Source: a virus. Taken from it: a stretch of DNA of 42,464 nucleotides. Positions 8,578 through 16,145 of the stretch are shown here, one piece after another. The notes under the pieces are model-generated. The model saw only the letters and a program-made list of their open reading frames with translations, did not search any database and was not told the origin of the DNA. The stretch covers positions 1 through 42,464 of IMG/VR virus record IMGVR_UViG_3300002835_000386. One strand, given 5' to 3'. Position 1 is the stretch's first letter, and every line of letters begins with the position of its first letter. The position numbers and the translations under genes were made by a program.

Positions 8578-10020
8578 ATGAAACAACTCCTTTTCCTCCT
8601 CCTTTTCCCTTGCCTTGCCCTTGCACAATATCAAGGCAATGGAAACCAAAAGATAACATTGGGCGAACAAACGACTGCCGATGGGTTGATTTGGCGAGGT
8701 GTGGCTGCTGATACAACATTGACGGCAAAGAGCGACACAGCGGCTTATTTTGTGCTTGATACGGCTAATTTAAATTTGTATACCTACAAGGCTTCTGCAA
8801 CTGGGCGAAAGTGGCGGCAACTTGGAGCGGATACTGCGGCTATTGCCTATGTTAATACTTATGGAACGCAAACGGTAAACGGGGCAAAGACATTTACAAG
8901 CGCACTCACGGCAACAAGGTTTAATCTTAATCCAACGGCAAACACGGCAACGGGAAATGGTATGTTTTTACCAGCAGCAAATACACTTGGATTTTCAACT
9001 AATGGATTAAACAGAGTTACAATAAATTCAAATGGCAGTTTTGGCATTGGAATAACTCCTGGAACTTTTGAAGGGTTAACTTTTCCTGACCCATTTTTTG
9101 ATGTTGCTGGAAATATGCAATTAAAAGGTACAGCAGCAAATGGATTTTCTAATTTATCAATGGGAGGATTAACACACAGAAAAGCAGGTATATTTACTTC
9201 AATAGATGGTGAATCTCCTTATTTAAGTTTTTACGTTGCATCAAGTTATAATAATTCAAATGTATCATTATTAATGTATGCAGATTCTTTGCAACGTTTA
9301 GGTATTGGAACTACAAGTCCAAGTTCACGTTTAGTTGTTAAAGGTGTTGATGGTACAAGTTCTTATTCATCATTAAATGTTACTAACTCATCAAATGCTT
9401 CATTACTATTTGTTAGAAATGATGGAAATATTGGCATTGGAACTACGAGTCCAGCTAATACATTAAGTATTTATGGAACCAATCCTTCAACAGTTTATCA
9501 AACAAGTGGAACAGGTACAGGCATTAATAACGGATTTTACGTGGGTCATACAGCTAATGTAAGTTATTTGTATAATTATAATAATTTTCCAATTGTTTTG
9601 GCAACAAACAATTCGACAAGAATGACTATTGCAAGCGGAGGTGCAGTTACTATTAATGATTTAGCTGGCACAGCAAGTAGGGCAGTAAATGCAGCGGCTG
9701 ATGGCACATTAAGTGCTGCATCATCTATTTTAATTAAAGAAAATGTTGAAAATATAAATTATGGTCTATCAGATGTTTTAAAATTAAATCCTGTTATTTT
9801 TAATTATATTGATAGAAATAAATGGGGTGAAGGTAAGGATTTGGGTTTTGTGGCGGAAGATGTTATGAATGTTATTCCAGAAGCAACAGGAGTAATGAAT
9901 AATTCAGATATATATTTTGATTTACAAAAATTAATCCCAGTTCTAACCAAAGCCATCCAGGAGCAACAAGCCCTTATAAAAGCCCTTGAACAAAGAATTA
10001 TTAACCTTGAAAATAAATAA
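8578..10020 (+). CDS. Tail fibre with signal peptide and C-terminal S74 self-cleaving chaperone
   Basis: A 480-aa protein. Residues 1-16 are a clear signal peptide (MKQLLFLLLFPCLALA, then Gln). A TTADGLIWRG motif shared with the upstream fibre follows. The middle carries several GIGTTSP-type shaft repeats. From about residue 383 the C-terminus is an S74 intramolecular chaperone: SILIKEN supplies the Ser-Lys pair for self-cleavage, followed by LGFVAEDV and a coiled coil ending at the C-terminus. In known family members the chaperone trimerises the fibre and cuts itself off. An export signal on such a protein is unexpected. Confidence 0.85.
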   Translation: MKQLLFLLLFPCLALAQYQGNGNQKITLGEQTTADGLIWRGVAADTTLTAKSDTAAYFVLDTANLNLYTYKASATGRKWRQLGADTAAIAYVNTYGTQTVNGAKTFTSALTATRFNLNPTANTATGNGMFLPAANTLGFSTNGLNRVTINSNGSFGIGITPGTFEGLTFPDPFFDVAGNMQLKGTAANGFSNLSMGGLTHRKAGIFTSIDGESPYLSFYVASSYNNSNVSLLMYADSLQRLGIGTTSPSSRLVVKGVDGTSSYSSLNVTNSSNASLLFVRNDGNIGIGTTSPANTLSIYGTNPSTVYQTSGTGTGINNGFYVGHTANVSYLYNYNNFPIVLATNNSTRMTIASGGAVTINDLAGTASRAVNAAADGTLSAASSILIKENVENINYGLSDVLKLNPVIFNYIDRNKWGEGKDLGFVAEDVMNVIPEATGVMNNSDIYFDLQKLIPVLTKAIQEQQALIKALEQRIINLENK

Positions 10021-10021
10021 A

Positions 10022-10618
10022 ATGAGATACCTATTTTTATTTCTTCCCTTGTTTTCTTTTGCGCAAGACGTCGTAAAAGACACCGTTTACATTCAAAAGC
10101 AAGGAAACATTTATTACATTATTCAGCAAACGACTTTGTCTGATAGTACAGTCACAGGCTCAAAGCAAATATTAGGCGATAGTGCAACCGCCATTCAAAG
10201 CCTTGTTACCGATGCGGAAAGGCAAAGCAACACGTTAGCTATTCATGCAAAGCCTATTATCACAAAAGGCAAAGCGGTGCAAAGAATTAATTACTACAAT
10301 GATTTGCACGTTCAAATTAGTGGAAAGCCTGTGTATTTTACAACGGCACAAAGAGACACTGCAAAGTTTTTGGGAGATTGGAAATTGAATTTTAACGGTG
10401 AAATTATTGATGGAGTAATTGAATTAAACAACAACAAGCGTTTAATTTTTAATCCTGATAATGGCAAAGTATATACAATTTCAACAAACCTGTTACTCTC
10501 GACATTCACAAATCAAATCACCTTTTCATTTAATGGTGTGCGCTATGATTTATACAAGTTTGGTAATGGCAGATTTGCCACAGTTGAGAATGATGTTAGG
10601 CTGATAAAAAAGGAATGA
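10022..10618 (+). CDS. Secreted or envelope protein of unknown function in fibre-lysis cluster
   Basis: About 198 aa from the ATG at 10022, one base after the fibre stop. An in-frame upstream start lies inside the fibre gene and is less likely. Residues 1-14 are a signal peptide (MRYLFLFLPLFSFA) followed by QDVV, the same Ala|Gln junction as in both upstream fibres. The rest is beta-rich with no Cys, so it is not a lipoprotein. I do not recognise the family. The position suggests a virion-surface or periplasmic role during adsorption or lysis. Confidence 0.7.
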   Translation: MRYLFLFLPLFSFAQDVVKDTVYIQKQGNIYYIIQQTTLSDSTVTGSKQILGDSATAIQSLVTDAERQSNTLAIHAKPIITKGKAVQRINYYNDLHVQISGKPVYFTTAQRDTAKFLGDWKLNFNGEIIDGVIELNNNKRLIFNPDNGKVYTISTNLLLSTFTNQITFSFNGVRYDLYKFGNGRFATVENDVRLIKKE

Positions 10619-11019
10619 TGAAAACAACCTTAATCAACTTTTTGCACCTTGGATGGGAGAAAATAACGTATGCCATTTGTTGCGGCTGGATATTTTCCTT
10701 CTTCATACCAATAAAGGGATTCTTGATTTTTACCGTTTTCGTAGTTTTTGCCGACATGGCAACTGGGATTCTGGCAGCAAGGAAAGAGCAGCAAAAGATA
10801 AATAGCAAAGGGCTTTACCGAACAATGGAAAAGATAGTCGTTTATTTTTGTGGTATCCTTATTTTCGAGGGTGCAAGAAATACCTTTAGCCTTCCCAACA
10901 TAACGTATATGGCAGCGTTCTTAATTGCGACGGTGGAGCTTTATTCTATTTCGGAAAATATTAAACGCATTACTGGTGTAAACCTTGGCGTTTTAATCAC
11001 AAGATTTTTTAATCGTTAA
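10615..11019 (+). CDS. Holin (phage holin 4_1-like)
   Basis: A 134-aa membrane protein with about three to four hydrophobic segments, around residues 17-50, 75-90 and 95-115, and a basic C-terminus (ITRFFNR). The layout, including a DMATGILAARK loop, resembles the TcdE/holin 4_1 family that opens the inner membrane at lysis. It overlaps the previous gene by four bases and sits just upstream of the amidase, forming a lysis cassette with it. Confidence 0.8.
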   Translation: MMKTTLINFLHLGWEKITYAICCGWIFSFFIPIKGFLIFTVFVVFADMATGILAARKEQQKINSKGLYRTMEKIVVYFCGILIFEGARNTFSLPNITYMAAFLIATVELYSISENIKRITGVNLGVLITRFFNR

Positions 11020-11029
11020 AATAAATAAT

Positions 11030-11323
11030 ATGCAGACTAATTTAAAAGAAGCCTTAAAATCGGCTGATACAGTTAAGTCACCTTTGGGCGACATCGCTTG
11101 TTACAGTTTTAATTTTGCGGAATTAACTCAAGAAATTTCAGTTCATCTTGAAAACAACAAAATTAAGTTCACGTGGCGCGAATATATCCAACTTGCCCAA
11201 ATCATTTGGGATAAGATAAAGGAGACATCGAAAGAATGTGCTGGAAAGGAAATTGAGGTAAAATTGCCTGCAAAGTTATCATTGATTAGTGCTGCTTTTG
11301 CATTGATTGGATTTAAGTTATAG
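11030..11323 (+). CDS. Small hypothetical protein in lysis cassette
   Basis: A 97-aa protein with no clear family. The first two thirds are charged (residues 40-75 contain FTWREYIQLAQIIWDKIKE). The C-terminal 20 residues (PAKLSLISAAFALIGFKL) are hydrophobic and could associate with the membrane. Its place between holin and amidase allows a lysis-accessory role such as an antiholin, but no defining motif is visible. Confidence 0.6.
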   Translation: MQTNLKEALKSADTVKSPLGDIACYSFNFAELTQEISVHLENNKIKFTWREYIQLAQIIWDKIKETSKECAGKEIEVKLPAKLSLISAAFALIGFKL

Positions 11324-11356
11324 GCGCAGCAAGATTCGCTACCTTATGCGTTTTAC

Positions 11357-11384
11357 AGGGCGGTGCATTGACTTGCATCGCCCT
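11357..11384 (+). other. Strong hairpin upstream of amidase
   Basis: An 11-bp stem (AGGGCGGTGCA with TGCATCGCCCT, one G-U pair) closes a six-base loop, 15 bases before the amidase ATG. No T-run follows, so it is not an ordinary intrinsic terminator. It could stabilise or process the mRNA or tune amidase translation. Confidence 0.6.
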
Positions 11385-11399
11385 TAAAAATATCAAAAT

Positions 11400-12062
11400 A
11401 TGAAAGCATCTAAATTTTGCATCTTCATCGACGCAGGTCATGGAGGCATTGACGCAAAGAAAAAGTTACCTTACAATTATACCACGTATCCTTCAAAGTG
11501 CGCTCAGCATAACAATGCAAAGTTCCATGGTTACGGGTGGTTCTTTGAGGGCGTGTTCAACCGTGACGTTGCGGCAAAGATTGAGCAGTATTTAATAGAC
11601 TGGGGGTTTCCCGTGGTTCGCGTTTACGATCCTGTCTTGGATGTATCTTTGACTAAGCGCGTGGCGAAAGCAAATATTAACGCGAAAAATTACGAAGATT
11701 CGTTATACCTCAGCATTCACGGCAATGCGGCGGCTTCGCCCAATGCAAGGGGATTCGAGGTGTTTACGAGCAAGGGGAAAACAAGGTCTGACATTTATGC
11801 GGAATTTCTTTTTAACGAGGTGCAGGAGGCATTTCCTAAATGGGTTTATCGCATGGACACCACAGACGGCGATAAGGACAAAGAGGAAAGCTTTTTTGTT
11901 ATTACCCAAACCAATATGCCAGCGGTACTCAGTGAAAATGGCTTCTTTACAAATTACCACGACGCTTTAATGATGTTTGACCCCGTGTTTCAAAACACGT
12001 TGGCTTTGTCTCACGCAAGGGCGGTCGTGGATTATGCGAAAACGCAGGGGGTAATATTTTAA
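11400..12062 (+). CDS. Endolysin: N-acetylmuramoyl-L-alanine amidase (Amidase_3)
   Basis: A 220-aa zinc amidase that cuts the amide bond between MurNAc and the stem peptide. The family residues are visible: DAGHGG at 11-16 (His14 zinc ligand), Glu50 in GWFFEG, SIHGNA with His107 as zinc ligand, and catalytic Glu179 in AVLSENGFF. There is no signal peptide, so release through the holin two genes upstream is expected. It is the last gene of the plus-strand block and faces the convergent minus-strand block. Confidence 0.92.
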   Translation: MKASKFCIFIDAGHGGIDAKKKLPYNYTTYPSKCAQHNNAKFHGYGWFFEGVFNRDVAAKIEQYLIDWGFPVVRVYDPVLDVSLTKRVAKANINAKNYEDSLYLSIHGNAAASPNARGFEVFTSKGKTRSDIYAEFLFNEVQEAFPKWVYRMDTTDGDKDKEESFFVITQTNMPAVLSENGFFTNYHDALMMFDPVFQNTLALSHARAVVDYAKTQGVIF

Positions 12063-12092
12063 ATAAAAAAGGGCTGGTTCAAATGCCAGCCC
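12061..12092 (-). terminator. Intrinsic terminator closing the minus-strand block
   Basis: A 7-bp GC-rich stem, GGGCTGG at 12071-12077 with CCAGCCC at 12086-12092. Read on the minus strand it is followed by TTTTTTATTT, the U-tract needed for termination. It lies between convergent genes. On the plus strand the stem has no T-run, so it may stop plus-strand transcripts only weakly. Confidence 0.85.
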
Positions 12093-12126
12093 CGATATAC
12101 ACATCAACAATTCAACAAATTAGTAA

Positions 12127-12411
12127 TCAATCAATTATAAGCTTTATAAGCCTTGCGGCTGATTCTTTTAAAGTCTCGGTTTCCTTCGAGTGGTAAAGTT
12201 GGTAACAAATGCTTACCATTCTTTCCTTATTCATTGACTGATAAGCGGGCATCGTCTCAGGAATCAAAGGATTCAAGTAAAAATTTATTACGGATTGTTT
12301 GCTATTTACCGTGTCGGCAAAGCGGACAGGCTTTGGACGGGCGTTAAAACATCTTTGCGCCTCCTTCCATTGTTCATTGGTTAAGCCGTCTGTTAATTCG
12401 TTATTTTTCAT
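12127..12411 (-). CDS. Small hypothetical protein
   Basis: A 94-aa charged protein, last gene of the minus-strand block. The N-terminus (ELTDGLTNEQWKEAQRCF) looks helical and has no membrane segment. I do not recognise the family. It overlaps the start of the next upstream gene by 11 bases, indicating coupled translation. Confidence 0.6.
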   Translation of the reverse strand: MKNNELTDGLTNEQWKEAQRCFNARPKPVRFADTVNSKQSVINFYLNPLIPETMPAYQSMNKERMVSICYQLYHSKETETLKESAARLIKLIID

Positions 12412-12628
12412 TTGTCTTTGTTTTGTTTAGTTCATCAATTAAAGCGTCTGCCCAATAAATAGCGTCCTTTGTAATTTGCACTTGATTATCACTACCAAAC
12501 TTTGCCAACAACCCTTGTAAAGCCATAGCTGCAAAGTATTCACGTTTTGTAAATCCTGTAGATGTATAATTATTATTATATTCCACTATATTAATTGGTT
12601 CATTTGGTTTTGTCTCTTTATTTTCCAT
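12401..12628 (-). CDS. Small conserved-type phage protein
   Basis: A 75-aa protein whose central segment FTKREYFAAMALQGLLA is a pattern I have seen in many small phage and prophage proteins of unknown function. The C-terminus (AIYWADALIDELNKTK) is helical and typical of the same group. It overlaps both neighbours in a tight minus-strand operon. No biochemical role can be assigned. Confidence 0.7.
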   Translation of the reverse strand: MENKETKPNEPINIVEYNNNYTSTGFTKREYFAAMALQGLLAKFGSDNQVQITKDAIYWADALIDELNKTKTNEK

Positions 12629-13100
12629 GCTTCATATAATTTTTAGCCATTAAAGCAAGAAAAAAAGCGTCGATTTCGTCTTGACTTATTTTGGCTGGTT
12701 TAAAATCTGGTTCAAATTTCAATCGCTCACTTGCGACAACTTTCATAAATATGTCTTTATTAAACTTTTTACCCTTTGCCTCAGGGCTAATATTATACGC
12801 TTCAATGTCATGTTCCTTTATCCATTCGTAAGCTATTCGCGAAGCGGCTTGGTTCATGCCAACATTTCGGGACAAACGGGAAAGGATTGCGCGGTTTGTT
12901 GAATTATTAAAAGTCAGATTCTGGAGGCTTGAATCTTCCACTATAACAATGGGGTTTTCGTATGCCACCCAGGTTATAACGTCTCCGATGAAATCAGCAA
13001 ACCTTTTATACTTTCTAAAAATCATGGTGCGGTCTGCAATAATGCAAACCGCCATGCCGCTTAATCTTAATGCTGGGTCAACGCCTATGAGTGTCCTCAT
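12618..13100 (-). CDS. RuvC-like Holliday junction resolvase
   Basis: A 160-aa RNase H-fold nuclease. Acidic residues sit where the RuvC family needs them: Asp8 in IGVDPALRLSG, Glu55 in VIVEDSS, and Asp141/Asp144 in DEIDAFFLA. The family resolves branched DNA, and phages use it to debranch DNA before packaging. It lies at the promoter-distal end of the minus block with small unknown genes on both sides. Confidence 0.85.
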   Translation of the reverse strand: MRTLIGVDPALRLSGMAVCIIADRTMIFRKYKRFADFIGDVITWVAYENPIVIVEDSSLQNLTFNNSTNRAILSRLSRNVGMNQAASRIAYEWIKEHDIEAYNISPEAKGKKFNKDIFMKVVASERLKFEPDFKPAKISQDEIDAFFLALMAKNYMKHGK

Positions 13101-13477
13101 TTGTTTTTAAACATTTTAATCATTTTTTGCAAACTATTAATTTCAGCTTCTTCGTAAGTTTCAAACAATTCAGGTACAAAACAATATGTACTTGTTTCAA
13201 TATTAAAAACTTGAGAAGCCCATTTAAAATTAAGCATATAAATTACGCCTTCCAATTTGTATTTTTCCCTAAAAAATCTAAATGCTTGTGAAAATGTCGG
13301 AGCTAAAGTAATTCCTAATTTTTTGTTAAGCATATAATTCATATCATTATCTATATCTATAGATAAATTTGTTCTTAATTTACCTGTAACATTGTAATAA
13401 TAGGTAAAACAAGGTTCATCAAATCCCAATTCCTTAAGTGCTAAAGCCATTTCATAATTTACAAATTCTTTTATCAT
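13097..13477 (-). CDS. Hypothetical protein
   Basis: A 126-aa protein with LKELGFDEPCF near the N-terminus and SQAFRFFREKYKLEG around residues 63-77. I associate this pattern with a common but uncharacterised family in phages and plasmids of Bacteroidota. It is soluble, with no signal or membrane segment. It overlaps the resolvase start by four bases. Confidence 0.7.
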   Translation of the reverse strand: MIKEFVNYEMALALKELGFDEPCFTYYYNVTGKLRTNLSIDIDNDMNYMLNKKLGITLAPTFSQAFRFFREKYKLEGVIYMLNFKWASQVFNIETSTYCFVPELFETYEEAEINSLQKMIKMFKNK

Positions 13478-13479
13478 GA

Positions 13480-14025
13480 TTATAAAGTTATTGTTTTAAA
13501 TGAAGATACAAAGTTTTTTGCCGTTCCCGTGGTTTCATTGTTTTCTTTTGCCTCAACCTTTACGCGTGGTTTCCTTTTACGCTTTGGCTTTGGCTCAGGT
13601 GCGTTGATTCCGTATGCCTCCACGCCCTTGTCAACAAAGTTGATTTCAAGAAGGTAACCGAAAACAATGATGGTTCCAACGAAAAGAAACATGGTGATAA
13701 ATTCGCCGCCTTCGTACTTTTCCTGCAACCCGAAAAAGATTTCAACCAATGCGACAAGCGTCGCGCCCAGTGCAATCTTTGGAGGGTAGGTACTTCGCCC
13801 TTTGGTGGGGTTCAGGAAGTCCATGAAAACAACGGCAAAGCGTCCGAGTTGAAGGATACTGGCAGCAATGATCGCAAGCCAAAAGTCAATGGGTAAAAAG
13901 ATAGCGGTAAGGTAGGCGTTAATGCCATAAGTTAAAACGATTGTTAAAAGCATAATTGTGGGAATGTTATCCGAAATTGATTCAAATGTCCATTTGAATT
14001 GTAAATTGTTGAAATTTTTTTCCAT
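13480..14025 (-). CDS. Multi-pass membrane protein of unknown function
   Basis: A 181-aa protein with about four hydrophobic segments, roughly residues 17-37, 40-60, 80-97 and 107-125, then a basic tail with KPKRKRKPRVK. The start at 14025 is preceded by an A-rich leader. An upstream in-frame start would extend into the terminator hairpin and is rejected. No family is recognised. A role in superinfection exclusion, membrane anchoring or lysis control is possible but only speculative. Confidence 0.65.
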   Translation of the reverse strand: MEKNFNNLQFKWTFESISDNIPTIMLLTIVLTYGINAYLTAIFLPIDFWLAIIAASILQLGRFAVVFMDFLNPTKGRSTYPPKIALGATLVALVEIFFGLQEKYEGGEFITMFLFVGTIIVFGYLLEINFVDKGVEAYGINAPEPKPKRKRKPRVKVEAKENNETTGTAKNFVSSFKTITL

Positions 14026-14050
14026 GATTAATTTGTTTTTTGTTGTGTGT

Positions 14051-14083
14051 AAAAAATAAGGGCAGCTGGGGGGGGCGCTGCCC
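14051..14083 (-). terminator. Intrinsic terminator
   Basis: GGGCAGC at 14060-14066 pairs with GCTGCCC at 14077-14083 around a loop holding eight G/C bases in a row. On the minus strand it is followed by TTATTTTTT. It lies between the 14098-14718 gene and the membrane-protein gene and ends the short unit started by the 14.78-kb promoter. Confidence 0.85.
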
Positions 14084-14097
14084 TGTGAAAACAATTA

Positions 14098-14718
14098 TTA
14101 AGCGTAAACAATTTCTTCGGTGAAAAATTTGCCGTCAACGTATTTTAAGCGGCGTGTTGGCAATTCGTTTTTATCTGCTTTCTTTGTTGCAGATGGACGG
14201 TAGCTTGTTTTTACAAGCGCATAAGCAATAACCCAAAGTTGCTTATCTGTGAATGTTGACTGGCTTGTTAAAATATTTAGAGCCAAAGATCCTTCAGGAA
14301 GGTAAGATTTGATTTCATTTACTTTTGTTGCAATTGCTTCTAATCTTGCCTCACTTACATAAGAGCCAACAGAACTAACATGATTTTTTGTTGGGTTAAT
14401 AAAATTGATTGAGTTAAAAACCTCTTTTGCAGATAGTGGCGCAGATGCCACTTCTTCCTGTACGTCAACTATTGGAGCGTACCAAGCATTTTCGATTTTT
14501 CTTCCCTTATAGCCATTGTAACATGTGTGGTTCAAGTGATAATAAATGCCATTTTTTACGATAACCATTGGAGCGTCTTGTAATTCAATGCCATTTTCTG
14601 CAAAAAATTTATTTGCAGTTTTTTTGAAGATAACTGGCTTGTCATTTTTTACAGTCATTAAAGACTTTAAAGAAGATCTTAATTCATTTTTTGGTGCTGA
14701 GTAATTTAAAGCTGTCAT
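14098..14718 (-). CDS. Hypothetical protein under its own promoter
   Basis: About 206 aa from the ATG at 14718. The longer reading frame begins within the promoter and is rejected. It is Lys/Ala-rich, soluble, and holds a GIYYHLNHTCYNGYKG segment near residues 60-75. No family is recognised. It stands alone between a strong promoter (14767-14794) and a terminator (14051-14083), so it is probably a highly expressed single-gene unit, which makes it a candidate early effector. Confidence 0.7.
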   Translation of the reverse strand: MTALNYSAPKNELRSSLKSLMTVKNDKPVIFKKTANKFFAENGIELQDAPMVIVKNGIYYHLNHTCYNGYKGRKIENAWYAPIVDVQEEVASAPLSAKEVFNSINFINPTKNHVSSVGSYVSEARLEAIATKVNEIKSYLPEGSLALNILTSQSTFTDKQLWVIAYALVKTSYRPSATKKADKNELPTRRLKYVDGKFFTEEIVYA

Positions 14719-14766
14719 TTTGTTTTGTTTTTGTTGTGTGAAATATCGTTTGTTTCTTTCGATATG

Positions 14767-14794
14767 TAAATATACAAAGTAATATTTAAACAAA
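14767..14794 (-). promoter_or_regulatory. Promoter C (minus strand)
   Basis: On the minus strand, a TTTG -33 box (14791-14794) is 16 bases from TATATTTA (14767-14774), a TAnnTTTG-like -7 box. Upstream lies the TATTTACAAAAATAAAT box (plus-strand reading) shared with promoters at 16.6 and 21.1 kb. An inverted repeat ATATCG/CGATAT (14743-14748 and 14760-14765) falls at the expected 5' end of the transcript. Confidence 0.7.
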
Positions 14795-14825
14795 AAAATA
14801 TTTACAAAAATAAATACAAAATAAT

Positions 14826-15668
14826 TTAAAATTCGTCTCTTTTGCCTTTCAATGGGTAATGGTTCTTTTTCAACTCCCAGAACTCAGCCATTAACGAGGC
14901 GCGAAACTTGTAATCCCTGTCCGTGTGATACCCTGATTTGTACACGCATTTACAAATGCTTTCGTACAACCTTATGCCTTTCAACTTGTAATTTGCCTTT
15001 TTACAGGCGGCGTACCTTCCAGAATTTAAAACGCCTGCCCAAAGCTTCATCCCTTCTTCCGTGGTACTTGCACTCATGAACTTGGCGCGAATGTATTTGT
15101 CACGTCCGCGAATGACCTCCCGTGTTTTGTAAGTTACGGACTTTTGATTTTTCAAAGCCTTCACGCCTCCAGCGTTGGCGTGCTTGCGCCAAAGTTCGGT
15201 TTCAACGCCTGAAGTCGTCGCCTCAATAATGAAAAATGAATAGATCATGGACACTGGGAAGTCGGTCAGGTGATGTACATTCATTAACATTGATTCGTAT
15301 GAATACGCAAGCCATATACGACGCATTTTAAATAAGTCAATTTTGTCAAGGTTTCTGAATCCTTTGCCTTCCAGATTTCGCCTTAATTCATGTATATTCA
15401 TTTTTCGTATTTCCCAGCCGTATGAACGTGAGCCATAAGCCAATTCGTTGACTTCGCCTTTTTCTTCCTTTGCAGGAAATGTAAGCGTGGTAATTTTGTG
15501 AACATACACGGTGTCCCTCTCAATGATGGGAACGAATGAGGTATATTGATATTGGGTATTGATCGGGGAATAAATCAACCCAACCACGAAGGCAACGCCA
15601 ACACCTGCGGCAACTTGGTACGGAAGGCGCTTGTTTTGAGGTACATAATCAATGATTTTGTCTTTCAT
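14826..15668 (-). CDS. Membrane-anchored glucosaminidase-like (GH73/lytic transglycosylase-type) protein
   Basis: A 280-aa protein with one N-terminal membrane anchor (about residues 18-33) and an extracytoplasmic C-terminal domain. Residues 138-170 (SMIYSFFIIEATTSG, then LWRKHANAGGVK) resemble the GH73 motif with catalytic Glu (here Glu149) and an 'N-FGIK'-like element. A late YKSGYHTD segment matches the family's 'YATD' region. It probably cuts the peptidoglycan glycan strand. It is separate from the holin-amidase cassette, and its role in lysis or entry is unclear. Confidence 0.55.
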   Translation of the reverse strand: MKDKIIDYVPQNKRLPYQVAAGVGVAFVVGLIYSPINTQYQYTSFVPIIERDTVYVHKITTLTFPAKEEKGEVNELAYGSRSYGWEIRKMNIHELRRNLEGKGFRNLDKIDLFKMRRIWLAYSYESMLMNVHHLTDFPVSMIYSFFIIEATTSGVETELWRKHANAGGVKALKNQKSVTYKTREVIRGRDKYIRAKFMSASTTEEGMKLWAGVLNSGRYAACKKANYKLKGIRLYESICKCVYKSGYHTDRDYKFRASLMAEFWELKKNHYPLKGKRDEF

Positions 15669-15862
15669 AAAAATGTCTTTTTAATTATTTTTTCTTCAAC
15701 AATTAATTTATCGTCTGCAACTTCAGGATTAACATCATACGTAAATTCAACCCATCTATAACCAACAATTTTTAATTTATTGTTGCCTTTTCCGTCTAAT
15801 CGCATACCAGCAATAATTGGAAATTTTTGTACTTCTTTTTGAAAATTGTTATATAATTTCAT
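15665..15862 (-). CDS. Small hypothetical protein
   Basis: A 65-aa basic protein with no recognised family. It has alternating polar and hydrophobic stretches and ends in a Lys-rich tail (EEKIIKKTFL). It overlaps the glucosaminidase-like gene by four bases, so the two are translated together. Confidence 0.6.
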   Translation of the reverse strand: MKLYNNFQKEVQKFPIIAGMRLDGKGNNKLKIVGYRWVEFTYDVNPEVADDKLIVEEKIIKKTFL

Positions 15863-15864
15863 GG

Positions 15865-16128
15865 TTATTGGATTACTGGTTCAGCGTAAAAATATCCACC
15901 GTCGTATTCCATGGTTTCGCTGCCTGGTTCTGCAATTACATTGCCGTCACAATCTCGAATAAGTCCACCGTAAACAAATTCGTCCTCAGGGAAATAATCC
16001 TCATTGCGCATCTTTTCGTAAAACTTTTCAACGGCTTCGCGCTTGGTAAAGGCTTCGATTTCGTAATTTAAATCTTGGTATCTTTTGGCGTTGCCAAAGT
16101 ACATAACTGCAAAAATTGTGGTTTCCAT
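15865..16128 (-). CDS. Small acidic hypothetical protein
   Basis: An 87-aa acidic, Tyr/Glu-rich protein. The N-terminal segment (FAVMYFGNAKRY), then EAFTKREAVEKFYEKM and a C-terminal beta region, suggest a small alpha/beta fold. There is no signal peptide, and I recognise no family. An AAAAAACCAATT leader precedes the ATG, the recurring start signal of this block. Confidence 0.65.
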   Translation of the reverse strand: METTIFAVMYFGNAKRYQDLNYEIEAFTKREAVEKFYEKMRNEDYFPEDEFVYGGLIRDCDGNVIAEPGSETMEYDGGYFYAEPVIQ

Positions 16129-16145
16129 AATTGGTTTTTTAATGA

